Shown in pieces: positions 19,783 through 29,030 of a stretch of 31,883 nucleotides of DNA. The DNA comes from Chara braunii (Eukaryota; Streptophyta; Charophyceae; Charales; Characeae): positions 111,462 to 143,344 of the forward strand of contig BFEA01000547.1 of NCBI GenBank assembly GCA_003427395.1. Direction: 5' to 3'. The number at the start of each line of letters is the position of its first letter. Position 1 is the stretch's first letter. A program made the translations under genes and the position numbers. A model generated the notes under the pieces. The model did not search any database, was not told the DNA's origin, and saw only the letters and a program-made list of their open reading frames with translations.

Positions 19783-20689
19783 ATGGATGTCGATACTTCG
19801 TCGCATAGTAGGAACTCCTCAACACCAGACATCGATCTGATCATTTTGTCAAGGAATATTTGGGAGGACATTGGGCGTTCTGGTGGACCGTGACAACCTG
19901 CACCTCGAAATTGATGTTGCCATCGACGGGGAAATCCCTTCGTGGCAAAGAGCGGAAGAAGCACCCCTTCGGATTTGTCGTGATACAGGGTCAAACTTTT
20001 GGTACCTGTACACTCATATGAAGGATGTACAGGCATGCCCTATCGGGTTCGAGTCACTTCTGAAGAGGGAACCCGTCGAAGAGGAACCCGTTCGAACTTC
20101 TGAGATGGTGGAAGCATGGAACATTCAATGTGAAAAACTAAAGTGGACGTCGTCGGACAAGTTGCATCAAAAACTTTGTGTCTGCTTTTGCCTCGGGAAA
20201 CCGACGACGTCGCCGCCGGTAATCATAGACTACTTTGGTCTATTAAGGGTGTGTAATCGTGGTACCACCGTCGTTATGCTCTTCACTGCCGTGAAGGTGG
20301 ACAGTCGAAGAATAAGAGTTTTTTTCCTCCCAAGGGAGGAATCTCATGGTGTGAAACTCACTTCATTTCAAGCATTTCACACATCCTGCCTTATTGGTTC
20401 CCTTGCGCGGTTGAAAAACAGGCTAGCCATAGATCCTACACTCAAGGATGAGTTGGATTTGAGCGTTGACTGCTTGGTGCACCAGCAACTCCACTACCTA
20501 TTTGATCGCTGCGACGAATTAAATTTCACAATCGAACATAGGGACAACGAATTGCGATTTGTTCACCGTCATCTGCATTATTTAGCCTCCGGACCTCAGG
20601 ATGTGACACTGCGCAACGGGAAGACGAGATATGTGTGCGACTGCCCTTACTGCGATGCTGAACATCTACATCTTCACCACCGGCGTTAG
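19783..20689 (+). pseudogene. tandem gene family copy 3, single frameshift
   Basis: ATG 19783 lies one base after CAG. The frame reads MDVDTSSHSRNSS-like residues then DLIILSRNIWED and is thrown out of frame near 19870. One extra base there separates NIWED from LGVLVDRDNLHLE, which aligns residue for residue with NIWARGTVSLDSDYLHVE of copy 1 when that base is ignored. Downstream the frame is open to TAG 20687: GSNFWYLY, CLGKPTTSPPVIIDYFG, LFTAVKVDSRRI, LSVDCLVHQQLHYLFDRCD, CDCPYCDAEH. If the extra base is an assembly error the gene would be intact at about 302 codons. Divergence from copy 2 is considerable, so the duplication is old. Confidence 0.78.
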
Positions 20690-20726
20690 ACTCGCACTGT
20701 GCTTACATCCCATTGATTTTCATTGA

Positions 20727-20966
20727 ATGCAGACGACGGTTGTTGCCGCAACTGAGAACATTTATGGTTTACAGTGGTTTGGCAACATCGGGTTTTCCAG
20801 ATACCGGTACCTTACGGTCCCCGAAGATGATGACAGCCCGCCGTTCAGGGGAGACCGTTATCCGTTCAAAATCTGTAACTCGAGCACTTTGAATGAAATT
20901 TTAAAAGATATACTCGTGCGCGACTTGCCGATTATCAAAGCAGATATTCAGGCCCAATTTTCATAA
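20727..20966 (+). CDS. small ORF or terminal exon after the tandem family (79 aa)
   Basis: ATGCAGACGACG at 20727 opens a 79-codon frame ending at TAA 20964. Its composition is protein-like: ENIYGLQWFGNIGFSRYRYL, GDRYPFKICN and DILVRDLPIIKADIQ. The first codons coincide with the AATGCAG acceptor-like word that also precedes the paralogues. It may therefore be an exon beginning at 20733 rather than an independent ORF. It lies 37 bp after the end of copy 3 in the same direction. Not recognised, and not similar to the tandem family. Confidence 0.45.
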   Translation: MQTTVVAATENIYGLQWFGNIGFSRYRYLTVPEDDDSPPFRGDRYPFKICNSSTLNEILKDILVRDLPIIKADIQAQFS

Positions 20967-21690
20967 CCAAGTCCTTTTAGTCGAGTTCGACATAGACGAG
21001 CACAACGACGACGATCGTGGGAGGCTACTCTAAGACTGCGCATGCTGCTACCATGGAGATTGTACTAACTCTTTTCACACGACACATGATACGGAAATAG
21101 TCATCGTCTCAAGATATTCGGATTCCATATGCGAATAGACTCACATTTATCACCTCATGCCTTCGGCAACGGGTGCGATTCTATCACGCTGGGCACATCG
21201 TGTCGGGATTGGATGAGCTTTTGTGTGGGACTTATGTAGGCAGGTGAATATCGTGTCGGGCTTGGATGAATTTTTGTCTAATGTAGGACTTCGGCAGGAA
21301 TCAACGTTTGTCTAGGTCTTCGACTTGAAGCAGCGTTTGTGTAGGACTTCGGTACAACTTGTGTTGGGCATGTTCGGATTTGAGGCAGAGTTTGTCTCTA
21401 GTGTAATGTCGGACTTTTCGGCTTGTGTTGGACTTCGGTTGAGGTTGTGTGCGACATGTTCGTGGTTGAGGCAGGGGTTGTGTTTCCGTGGCTCTGGCGA
21501 AGAGGGCGTGTTATGTAGACTGTAGGGAAGCGTCTTGTGTAGATGAGGGCGTGTCATGTAGACTGTACGGCGTCGGTGTACTGCTTGATTTTGTCAGAAG
21601 ATAGCCACGTTCGCGTGTTGTATAGACGAAGGCGTATGTCATTCACCGTTTTCTCTCGGCTCCATATACTTTACGACCTGGGCTTGAATG
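20967..21690. other. gene-free stretch with imperfect GTGT/GGACTTCGG repeats
   Basis: From about 21190 to 21540 there are irregular repeats of GTGTCGG(G/A)(C/T)TTGGATGA, TGTAGGACTTCGG and TTGAGGCAG(A/G)G. No convincing coding frame and no terminal structures were seen. Confidence 0.5.
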
Positions 21691-22480
21691 GTTTTTGGAA
21701 ATCCGACATGTACCTTAGAACGTGTCTTTCAATGATTTTTGGAAAGGTTCCATGTACTTTGTGATTTTTGGAAAACCTCTGTGTACTTTCCAATGTGGGA
21801 TTGAATAATTTTTTGCATTGAATGATTTTTGGAAACACCTCTGTGTACTTTGCAATTTGCGATTGAATGATTTTTTGCATTTAATGATTTCTAGAAACTC
21901 TCCATGTGGTGTACAACTTGACCTTTAGAAAAACACTAGGCAACTTGCAGGTGTTTCCATGTCGATGTTTGCGATGACAAGAGTTAATTTTATGAATGGA
22001 TGTTATGTAGCGCATTTGTGGTGTGCGCAGCTAGCTCTCCATCTAATTGCAAGTTCACTCACACTTGTGGTGTGAACCCCGAGCAATCCACTTAAGTAAG
22101 AGTTCACTCGCACTTTGCTTCAACTTGACCTTTAGAAAAACAACAGGCAACTTGCAAGTGTTTCCCTCTCTCCATCCCTCCGACTTTCATAAGAGTGATG
22201 TTGCAAGTGTTTCGATCTCTCATCTTCATGTCATGGCATGCATGGATATTTTCGATGAAAAGATTATCATGTCAAGGAGGGGATCGTTGTTTGCGATGAC
22301 AAGAGTGAATATTATGAATCGATGTTATGGATTTGGTCATGCGAACGTCCATATTAAATCACCACGCCTATGGTGTGCGCACCTAGCTCTCCATCTAAGT
22401 GCGAGTTCACTCGCACTTGTTGTGTGAACCCCGAGTAATCCACTTAAGTGAGAGTTCACTCGCACTTTGCTTATATGCCA
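21690..22480. repeat. repeat block A with GAATGATTTTTTGCA units and AAGTGCGAGT palindrome
   Basis: 21700-21900 holds three to four units of about 60 bp (TGAATGATTTTTTGCATT, GGAAAC, CTCTGTGTACTTTGCAAT). These are followed by CAACTTGACCTTTAGAAAAAC and two approximately 360-bp modules starting CTAGCTCTCCATCTAA at about 22028 and 22383. The second has the perfect palindrome AAGTGCGAGT-TC-ACTCGCACTT at 22397-22418. Related blocks lie at 23940-24810 and 26095-26395. Confidence 0.8.
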
Positions 22481-22660
22481 TTCGGCAGAAACGACCACCA
22501 ACCTAGCCCCGGTTGCGACTGAGCAACAAAGACTGTCCAACAACTAATAACCTGGGGGGGATGGAGTTCAATTCTGTTTGTGGAGTGCGAAACTCTGCTC
22601 GAAACAGATCCTGGTCCGACAGGAAGGTCACCACAGACCTCGAACGATTTGTTTTTGCAC
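22481..22660. repeat. isolated unit of the 145-bp satellite
   Basis: TTGCGACTGAGCAACAAAG, ACTGTCCAACAACTAATAACCT, GGAGTTCAATTCTGTTTGTG and CTGCTCGAAACAGATCC correspond to one complete unit of the array at 26400-27720. This shows that blocks of mixed repeats were duplicated together. Confidence 0.8.
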
Positions 22661-23072
22661 TGACTCCGAACAATTTGACTAAAAAAATTGCACGTTTTTC
22701 TGTCGTGAAAGCTTTTTATTTTCATTTGCTTTGTCTATACGTTTTGTTGGGTTTTCATCATTTGTTGGGTATTCACGAATCCCGATGGTAAACGTGTTAT
22801 ACATAGTTTACCTTAGATAGACATGTACCATCAGTGGGAGTTATGAATGGAGAAAATGTGGTTTGATTACGGGGGGAAAAAGGAAGTTACACGAACACAT
22901 CGGACAGAGTTGCATGCCCATGTGCTTGTACAGTACCTGTACTTGAAAGCATGTAGAGTTGCATGCCCATGTTGGTTTTACCAGGGGAGTTATCATTTGC
23001 CAACTTTATTTATGAGTATCTATGTGTCTGTATGTATCGTTTAATATGTGTGTGTGATGTGTAGGGTGCATA
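22661..23072. other. gene-free spacer
   Basis: No gene. A word TTGGGTTTTCATCATTTG/TTGGGTATTCA is repeated at about 22747, and GAGTTGCATGCCCATGT twice at about 22909 and 22956. Otherwise unique. Confidence 0.45.
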
Positions 23073-23827
23073 ATGTCGTCGAGAACGTCGACAAGCATGA
23101 GCATGAGTCCCGAGACGCACATGCACTTAGCAAAACCGTTTCTCCTTGTGCAAAATCGGTGCGGCATTATAACGGTCGTACGTGACTCCACGAAACAACC
23201 AGAAAGGACTTCAAAGAGGACCCATGGATGACCGTCGTCCCGTACATGAACCGGGATCTTGACGATTAGAGCGATGCTACTTGGAACGCGATGGAGAGTG
23301 GCTGCCCTTGGGCAAGCCATTACAAGTTTGTCAATATGTTGGAGTTCGAGAACCTCATTGCACTGCCTGATGGTGTTCTCGAGCACAAGTTCCTGAACCG
23401 TATGCGCAAAACACTCCACTATATTAGTCGCTACAGCAGTCGCCTCGACTTCGACTACATCAGGTCTTTGCCACGAACTTGGGGAAGTTCGCGGAAACAA
23501 GAGTTGGTGGACTGCGCTCGTCATTGTTCATTCTTGGAGCGATACCCACTTCGTTGCCCCGGGATTTCTCCACAAGTTGTGTCATACTGTTGTATGCGGT
23601 TGACTGTTGACGGATGTGCTTTCGCCAGAGTGCTATGCTTCGCTACTTTGAACAAAAGTAGGAAACTCGTCGATGTAGTTGTGCGTGTATCACGGAACGA
23701 TTTGGTACTTGAGGGTCCAAGTTCATGCCGTTGCGGCAATGTTATGTATGGCTTCGGTTCACGACCTCGTCCGCGGGAAACCCCGTATGTCACTAGATCC
23801 AGACGGGTTGTCAGACCTTGTGTTTAA
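23073..23827 (+). pseudogene. unknown decayed gene
   Basis: ATG 23073 opens MSSRTSTSMSMSPETHMHLA and reads to about TVVRDSTKQPE. There the likely frame moves by one lost base (about 23200) into DFKEDPWMTVVPYMNRDLDD, an in-frame TAG at 23267, then SDATWNAMESGCPWASHYKF and onward to TAA 23825. Protein-like segments include LEFENLIALPDGVLEHKFLN and LHYISRYSSRLDFDYIRSL, then a Cys-rich end with SSCRCGN. A long opposite-strand frame at 23006-23524 is a shadow. I do not recognise a family. It sits between two repeat blocks with no partner gene. Confidence 0.4.
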
Positions 23828-23939
23828 GGGAAAAGGAGCGAGAGGTGTAAGCGGCATGTGTGTAGCCGAAAATAGATATGAAGTAGTAGAGAGAGGTGTA
23901 AGAGGCAGTAGTTGCAAGTAGACGCTACACCGAGTATGT

Positions 23940-24810
23940 TCGTAGTTCTGTAATTTGCAATTTTCGGAAAGCCTCTGTGTACTGTGCAATGTGTGATTGA
24001 ATGATTTTTTGCAGTGAATGGTTTCTTAAAACACCGTTGTGTACTTCGCAATGTGCAGGTGAATGATTTTTTGCATTGAACGATTTTTCGAAACTCTCCG
24101 TGTGGTGTACAACTTGACCTTTAGGAAAACAAAAGGTGAAGTTGCAAGTGTTTTCATCTCGATGTTGCGATGACAAGAGTTAACGTTATGAACGGATGTT
24201 ATGTTTCTTGTTCATGCAAAGATTTGATAATATTTTCACCCGAGAATATACAAATGACAAGCCGACGTCCATATTAAATCATCACGCTGATGGTGTGCGC
24301 ACCTTGCTCTCCATCTAAGTGCGAGTTCACTCGCACTTGTGGTGTGAACCCCGAGCAGCCCACTTAAGTGAGAGTTCACGCGCACTTTGCTTCAACTTGA
24401 CCTTTAGAAAAACAACAAGCAACTCGCAAGTGTTTCCCTTCGTCCATCCCTCCGACTTTCGTAATAGTGATCTTGCAAGTGTTTCGATCTCTCATCTTCA
24501 TGTCAGGGGATGCATGAATGTTTTCGATGAAAAGATGCTCATGTCAAGGAGGGGATCGATGTTTGCAGTGACAAAAAGGATTGTTATGAATCTATGTTAT
24601 GGGTTTGTCCATGCAAAGATTTGATGACATTTTTATCCGGGAATATATAATTGACAAGCCAACATCCATATTAAATCACCATGCTGATGGTGTGCACACC
24701 TAGCTCTCCATCTAAGTGTCAGTGCGAGTTCATTCGCACTTATGGTATGAACCCCGAGCAATTCCCTCACACTTTGCTTCAACTTGACCTTTAGAAAAAC
24801 AACAGGCAAG
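23940..24810. repeat. repeat block B, duplicate of block A
   Basis: It repeats block A in order: GAATGATTTTTTGCA units (23990-24110), CAACTTGACCTTTAG, then two modules each starting with CTCTCCATCTAAGTG (about 24309 and 24705). Perfect palindrome AAGTGCGAGTTCACTCGCACTT at 24317-24338 and a one-mismatch version at 24721-24740. Short frames such as 24319-24624 are repeat shadows. Confidence 0.8.
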
Positions 24811-25563
24811 CTGCAAATGTTTTCCTCTCTCCATCTCTCCCGACTTTCATGATAGTGACCTTGCAAATGTTTTGATCTCTCATCTTCATGTCATAGGATG
24901 CATGAATGTTTTCGATAAAAAGATGTTCATGTCAAGGAGGGGATCGAACGTACCGCCCGTAAGCACATGCACATCACGAAGCAAGAGCACGTCCCAATTG
25001 GAACATCGTCGGATCCTTGCATTGTCGACTCCCACATGATGACTACACTAAACCGCGGCAGGATGACCGGTCCGCCTCTCTGTTGTGGATCTAACGGTGG
25101 ATTGCGTCAAATCTACTCTCAAAGATCCACACCGGGGATGGGGGCCGGCATCCGACCACTGTTTGCTAGTAAGGCATTATATGATGTGTCGATATAACCG
25201 ACATCCAGAACTACTTGGTGAGCATCTTGTGCTACGCCAATAAGTTTCAAACACGTAAAGTTCCCTAAGAGTGTTTATTGTCGGTTCCTCGCGTCATCGA
25301 CTCCCACGTGATGACTACAGTAAACAGCGATAGGATGGCAGGTCCCCCTCTCCGAAATGGATCTAAGGGTGGATTGCGTCAAATCTGCTCTCAAAGATCC
25401 ACACTAGGTAGGAGGTCCTTCAATCAGTCACTGCTTGCTTGTAAGCATCATATGATGTGTCGATACAATCGACATCCAGAACTGTTTGGTGAGCATCTAG
25501 TGCTACACCAATAAGTTATGAACACGACCGCAAGGTCTCCTAAGAATGCTTTTAGCACTCGAG
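24811..25563. repeat. 272-bp tandem duplication (about 25009-25550)
   Basis: CGACTCCCAC(A/G)TGATGACTAC occurs at 25026 and 25298. The copies share GGATTGCGTCAAATCT, CTCTCAAAGATCCACAC, ATATGATGTGTCGATA and CGACATCCAGAACT in the same order, a period of 272 bp with clear divergence. No coding function was seen. Confidence 0.85.
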
Positions 25564-26094
25564 AGTTCTAACCGCTGACTGTTTGGCACTTCGTGAAGGT
25601 GGTCATTTCTACCCGACGCAGAAGGCTCGTGATCACTTTCATTGCTTGTATACATGTCGATGGGTGCTCAGCGTTGCATACATGTAGTACTGTTGGCCCC
25701 CACTGGATCCATTAGCGTCTCGGATGCATCCCACATAAGGACCTCACACGCTGCGGACATGCAAATGTCATGGTGCTAGGTGTCTCAGATTCATCCGAAT
25801 TTTCAATCTGAGACGTGTCTGCGCACCGACCATTTCGAGCGGAAATTTAAAGGACGGTGCCGAGCAACGTTTTCCGTTCGGTCCAACGCCGGCTATAAAA
25901 TTCAAATGTCATGTTCTTCTCCACCCTCTTTCGACCCGGTGTTGTTTTCGTTGCCTTGGCCAATTTCGTGGTTCTCAATAAGTCAACGTATCCTTTCGCT
26001 TTTTCATTGCCAAAATCTAACAAATGCCTCGACTCTGATTTAGGTCACCGTCTGTTGTTCTGTCTCAACACATGCTTTGATGATGTACTGCGAT
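25564..26094. other. gene-free stretch
   Basis: No supported gene. ATACATGT(C/A)G words recur near 25650 and 25679. An 83-codon frame at 25911-26162 begins in unique sequence but runs into repeat block C and is not considered coding. Confidence 0.45.
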
Positions 26095-26395
26095 GTCGGT
26101 CTGCATGGATGTTTTCAATGAAAAGATACTTATGTCAAGGACGGGATCGATGTTTGCGATGACAAAAGTGAATGTTACGAATCTATGTTATGGATTTGTC
26201 CATGCAAAGATGTGATGACAATTTTATCCGGGAATATACAAATGACAAACCAATGTCCATACTAAATCACCACGCTGATGGTGTGCGAACCTAGCTCTCC
26301 ATCTAAGTGCGAGTTCACTCACACTTGCGGTGTTAACCCTGAGCAATCCACTTCAGTAAGAGTTCACTCGCACTTTGCTTATATGCCATTCAACA
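26095..26395. repeat. repeat block C, partial module of blocks A and B
   Basis: GATGTTTTCAATGAAAAGAT, TCAAGGACGGGATCGATG, CACCACGCTGATGGTGTGCG and CTAGCTCTCCATCTAAGTGC match blocks A and B. The palindrome here is AAGTGCGAGTTCACTCACACTT with one mismatch (about 26304). It is followed directly by the 145-bp satellite, as block A is. Confidence 0.8.
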
Positions 26396-27720
26396 AAAAT
26401 GAAAAACAACCTAGCCCCAGTTGTGATTGAGCACCAAAGACTGTCCAACAACTGATAACCTGTTCGAAACAGACCCACCAACCCAGTTGCGATCGAGCAA
26501 CAAAGACTGTCCAACAACTGATAACCTGCGCGGCCTGGAGTTCAATTCTGTTTGTGGAGTGCAAAACTTTGCTCGAAACAGATCCAGGTCCAACAAGAAG
26601 GCTAACTGCAAACCCACCAACCTAGCACTTGTTGCGATTGAGCATCGAAGACTGCCCAATAACTGATAACCTGCGGGAGCTGGAGTTCAATTTTGTTTGT
26701 GGAGTGTGAAACTTTGCTCAACAGAAAAATTTTCCAAAATTAAATAATCATTCTATAGTAAACTTACACTCTAAATTCTAAATTTTTATTCCATCTTTAA
26801 AAATGTCATTTTAAATTTTTTTGTCTTACTTGAAAACTTTCATTCGAAGAATGGAGTATCCCTTCTTATTTGAACTGCATGCTAAAGATGGAATGAAATT
26901 CTGGATAAGTTCATGAAATATTTTAATTGGACTGTCATTCTATGTAAGGATTTTCAGTCATAAATGAGTTAATCCAATCTAAATTAGAAGGTATTTGTAA
27001 TAGTAGAATGAAAGTTTAATTAAGACATTTCATAAACTCATCCAAACTTCAATTCCATCTTGAGCAAATAAATGTAGTTGGAAGGGAGAACTCATATTTA
27101 GAAGAGAACTTATCGAACAAAACTGTAAATTTTAGAAATTGACGAACATTGGAATGATAATTTATAAACATGAAGGATTTTTTTTTAATGGAATATTTTT
27201 TCAACTTTTATTTCTCGTGGGAATTTTTCTGTTGCTCGAAACAGATCCAGGTCCAACAAGAAGGCCCACCACTGACGCACCAACCTACCTCAATTGCGAT
27301 TGAGCATCAAAGACTACCCAATAACTGATAACCTACGGGATCTGGAGTTCAATTCTATTTGTGGAGTGCGAAGCTCAACTCGAAACAAATCCAGGTCCAA
27401 CAGGAAGGCCGACCACTGACCCACCAACCTGGCCTCAGTTGCGATTGAGCATCAAAGACTGCCCAACAACTGATAACCTGCAGGTACTGGAGTTCAATTC
27501 TGTTTGTGGAGTGTGAAACTCTGCTCGAAACAGATCCAGGTCCAACAGGAAGGCCAACCGCAGACCCACCAGACTAGCGTCTGTGGCGGACTTCAGCATC
27601 AAAGACTGCCTAGCAACTGATAACCTGAGGGAAACAAATCCACAACCATCATCAAGGTTCCCTAAGAGTGCTAATGACAATCTGCACGGACAACTGATAA
27701 CCTGCGGGGAACAAATCCAC
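26396..27720. repeat. 145-bp satellite array, interrupted by a MITE
   Basis: The AAAGACTG(T/C)CC landmark lies at 26436, 26502, 26647, 27309, 27454 and 27601. Steps are 66 (partial unit), 145, 662, 145 and 147. The 662 step becomes 144 after subtracting the 510-bp MITE plus its 8-bp TSD. Units contain AACTGATAACCTGCGGG, GGAGTTCAATTCTGTTTGTG and CTCGAAACAGATCCAGGTCC. Confidence 0.92.
26722..27231. mobile_element. hAT-like MITE, 510 bp, with TIRs and 8-bp TSD
   Basis: The element is strongly AT-rich against its surroundings. It begins CAGAAAAATTTTCC and ends GGGAATTTTTCTG, so the outer 10 bases (CAGAAAAATT) form a perfect terminal inverted repeat. It is flanked by TTGCTCAA (26714-26721) and TTGCTCGA (27232-27239), an 8-bp target-site duplication with one later mismatch. 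An internal 12-bp inverted repeat lies at 26788-26799/26883-26894 (ATTCCATCTTTA). An 8-bp TSD and a CA-starting TIR are typical of the hAT superfamily. No transposase frame, so non-autonomous. Removing it restores the satellite period. Confidence 0.88.
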
Positions 27721-28530
27721 AACCATCACCAACGACTGTTTGACACTTCTTGAAGGTGGCCAGACACTTCTTGAAGGTGGTCAGTCACCGAACAGATCAC
27801 GACCTAACATCAACCTCGCATCAAGGTTCATGTCTGAGTGCTAATGGCAATCCGAGAAGACAGCCAATGACTGTTTGACACTTCCTTAAGGTGCTCTGCC
27901 GAACACCGATAATTGCGAATTGATTCGCTGTTCAACTAGTATCTGTCAATGCCTCTCCGACATCGATAGCTACAAATTGATGTGATGTTTAACTAGTATT
28001 TGTCACCCCAAGAAAGAGACCCTTCCGCCAAGGAAAATGACGAACACATTTGTTGCAGGGGTAGTGATGGGTTGCGGGTTGGTCAGTGCACCAGGCTGGG
28101 TGTTCCGCCCGACCACAGTTGACGGGTTCAGTCCATCAACTTGCAAGTTGTCGGGCGCCGGACCCCTGACCTTTTATGGAACATAGGGACCACATACCCA
28201 ACAAACTGTCATACAGATAACCCCTGCCCTATATCGTGTAGTGTGACTGACACAGTCGTTCCTTACACCTAGCCAGGATAACAAGATGTCGTCTTACAAA
28301 GAGCCCCTGCCCTTTTATGTTTTGCAGTGTCGTTCCCTGTACCTAGCCAGGACAGGACGGGAACCCATTTTATACACTGTTAATTCGCATTTAATAACGA
28401 CTATTCATGTACGAAGAGCTCAAAACGCCCCACCACAACATTCACCCCATCAACACTACATATACTGACCATTTATCCTCACTTAAAGTGCCGCATAAGG
28501 CCTTATTGGCCCATGTACAGTGTATTCATT
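27721..28530. other. gene-free stretch with short direct repeats
   Basis: ACACTTCTTGAAGGTGG(C/T)CAG occurs in tandem near 27748 and 27770. AACCATCA(T/C)CAA and GATAACCTG(C/A)GGG extend from the satellite. CCCCTGCCCT then CGTTCC and ACCTAGCCAGGA occurs at about 28221-28278 and 28303-28352. TGCGAATTGATTCGCTGTTCAACTAG at about 27906 is another dispersed palindromic motif. No gene was seen. Confidence 0.5.
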
Positions 28531-28587
28531 CACCTTCGAAATAATTCACTTTTTGGGAAAAAGTTCAGTTTTTACGAAATGTGTCTT

Positions 28588-28724
28588 AAACCGAGTTTTT
28601 TTGCCAAAAACTCATGCAAATTTGTTGTTCCTGAGGGTCCGACATTTGTAAAACGCTGGACATACAAATGCCGGACCTCAGGAACAAAAAATTTGCACGA
28701 GTTTTCGGCCAAAAAACTCGGTTT
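28588..28724. mobile_element. foldback (long inverted repeat) element
   Basis: Arms of about 62 bp at 28588-28650 and 28663-28724 pair almost completely around a 12-base centre. Left AAACCGAG, GTTCCTGAGG and CATTTGTA match right TACAAATG, CCTCAGGAAC and CTCGGTTT. Weaker complementarity continues outward to about 28530 and 28780. This is the structure of a foldback or hairpin MITE. No TSD was confirmed. Confidence 0.75.
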
Positions 28725-29030
28725 CAATTTCATTAAAAAAATAAAAGGTGTCCATTTTGACCAAATGGTCGTTCTAATATCAGCTGCATTCTCAACTGTA
28801 ATACATTCCTGGCCTTAGAAGAGGGGTCCGTAGACCAAACCCTGCTTTCCACATACCCTCCCGTCTCAGACACAACCTTTTCCCCTTTGTGTGTCAAAGG
28901 TGTCTCTTGTCTTGCCAGGTCTGAGAGACCACACCTGTACCTGTACACCCTGAGACAGGTCAGGCCGGCCAAAAAACTCGGTTTCAATTTCATTCAAAAA
29001 ATAAAACATGTCTATTTTGAAGAAATGGCA
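28707..29030. repeat. direct repeat of the foldback right arm
   Basis: CGGCCAAAAAACTCGGTTTC, AATTTCATT.AAAAAATAAAA and TGTC(C/T)ATTTTGA are present at about 28707-28775 and again at about 28967-29028. The about 190 bases between are unique. The second copy loses similarity where the LINE fragment begins. Confidence 0.8.

Noticed and set aside
23006-23524. 172-codon minus-strand frame
   Set aside because: Antisense shadow of the plus-strand decayed gene, which has the more protein-like composition.
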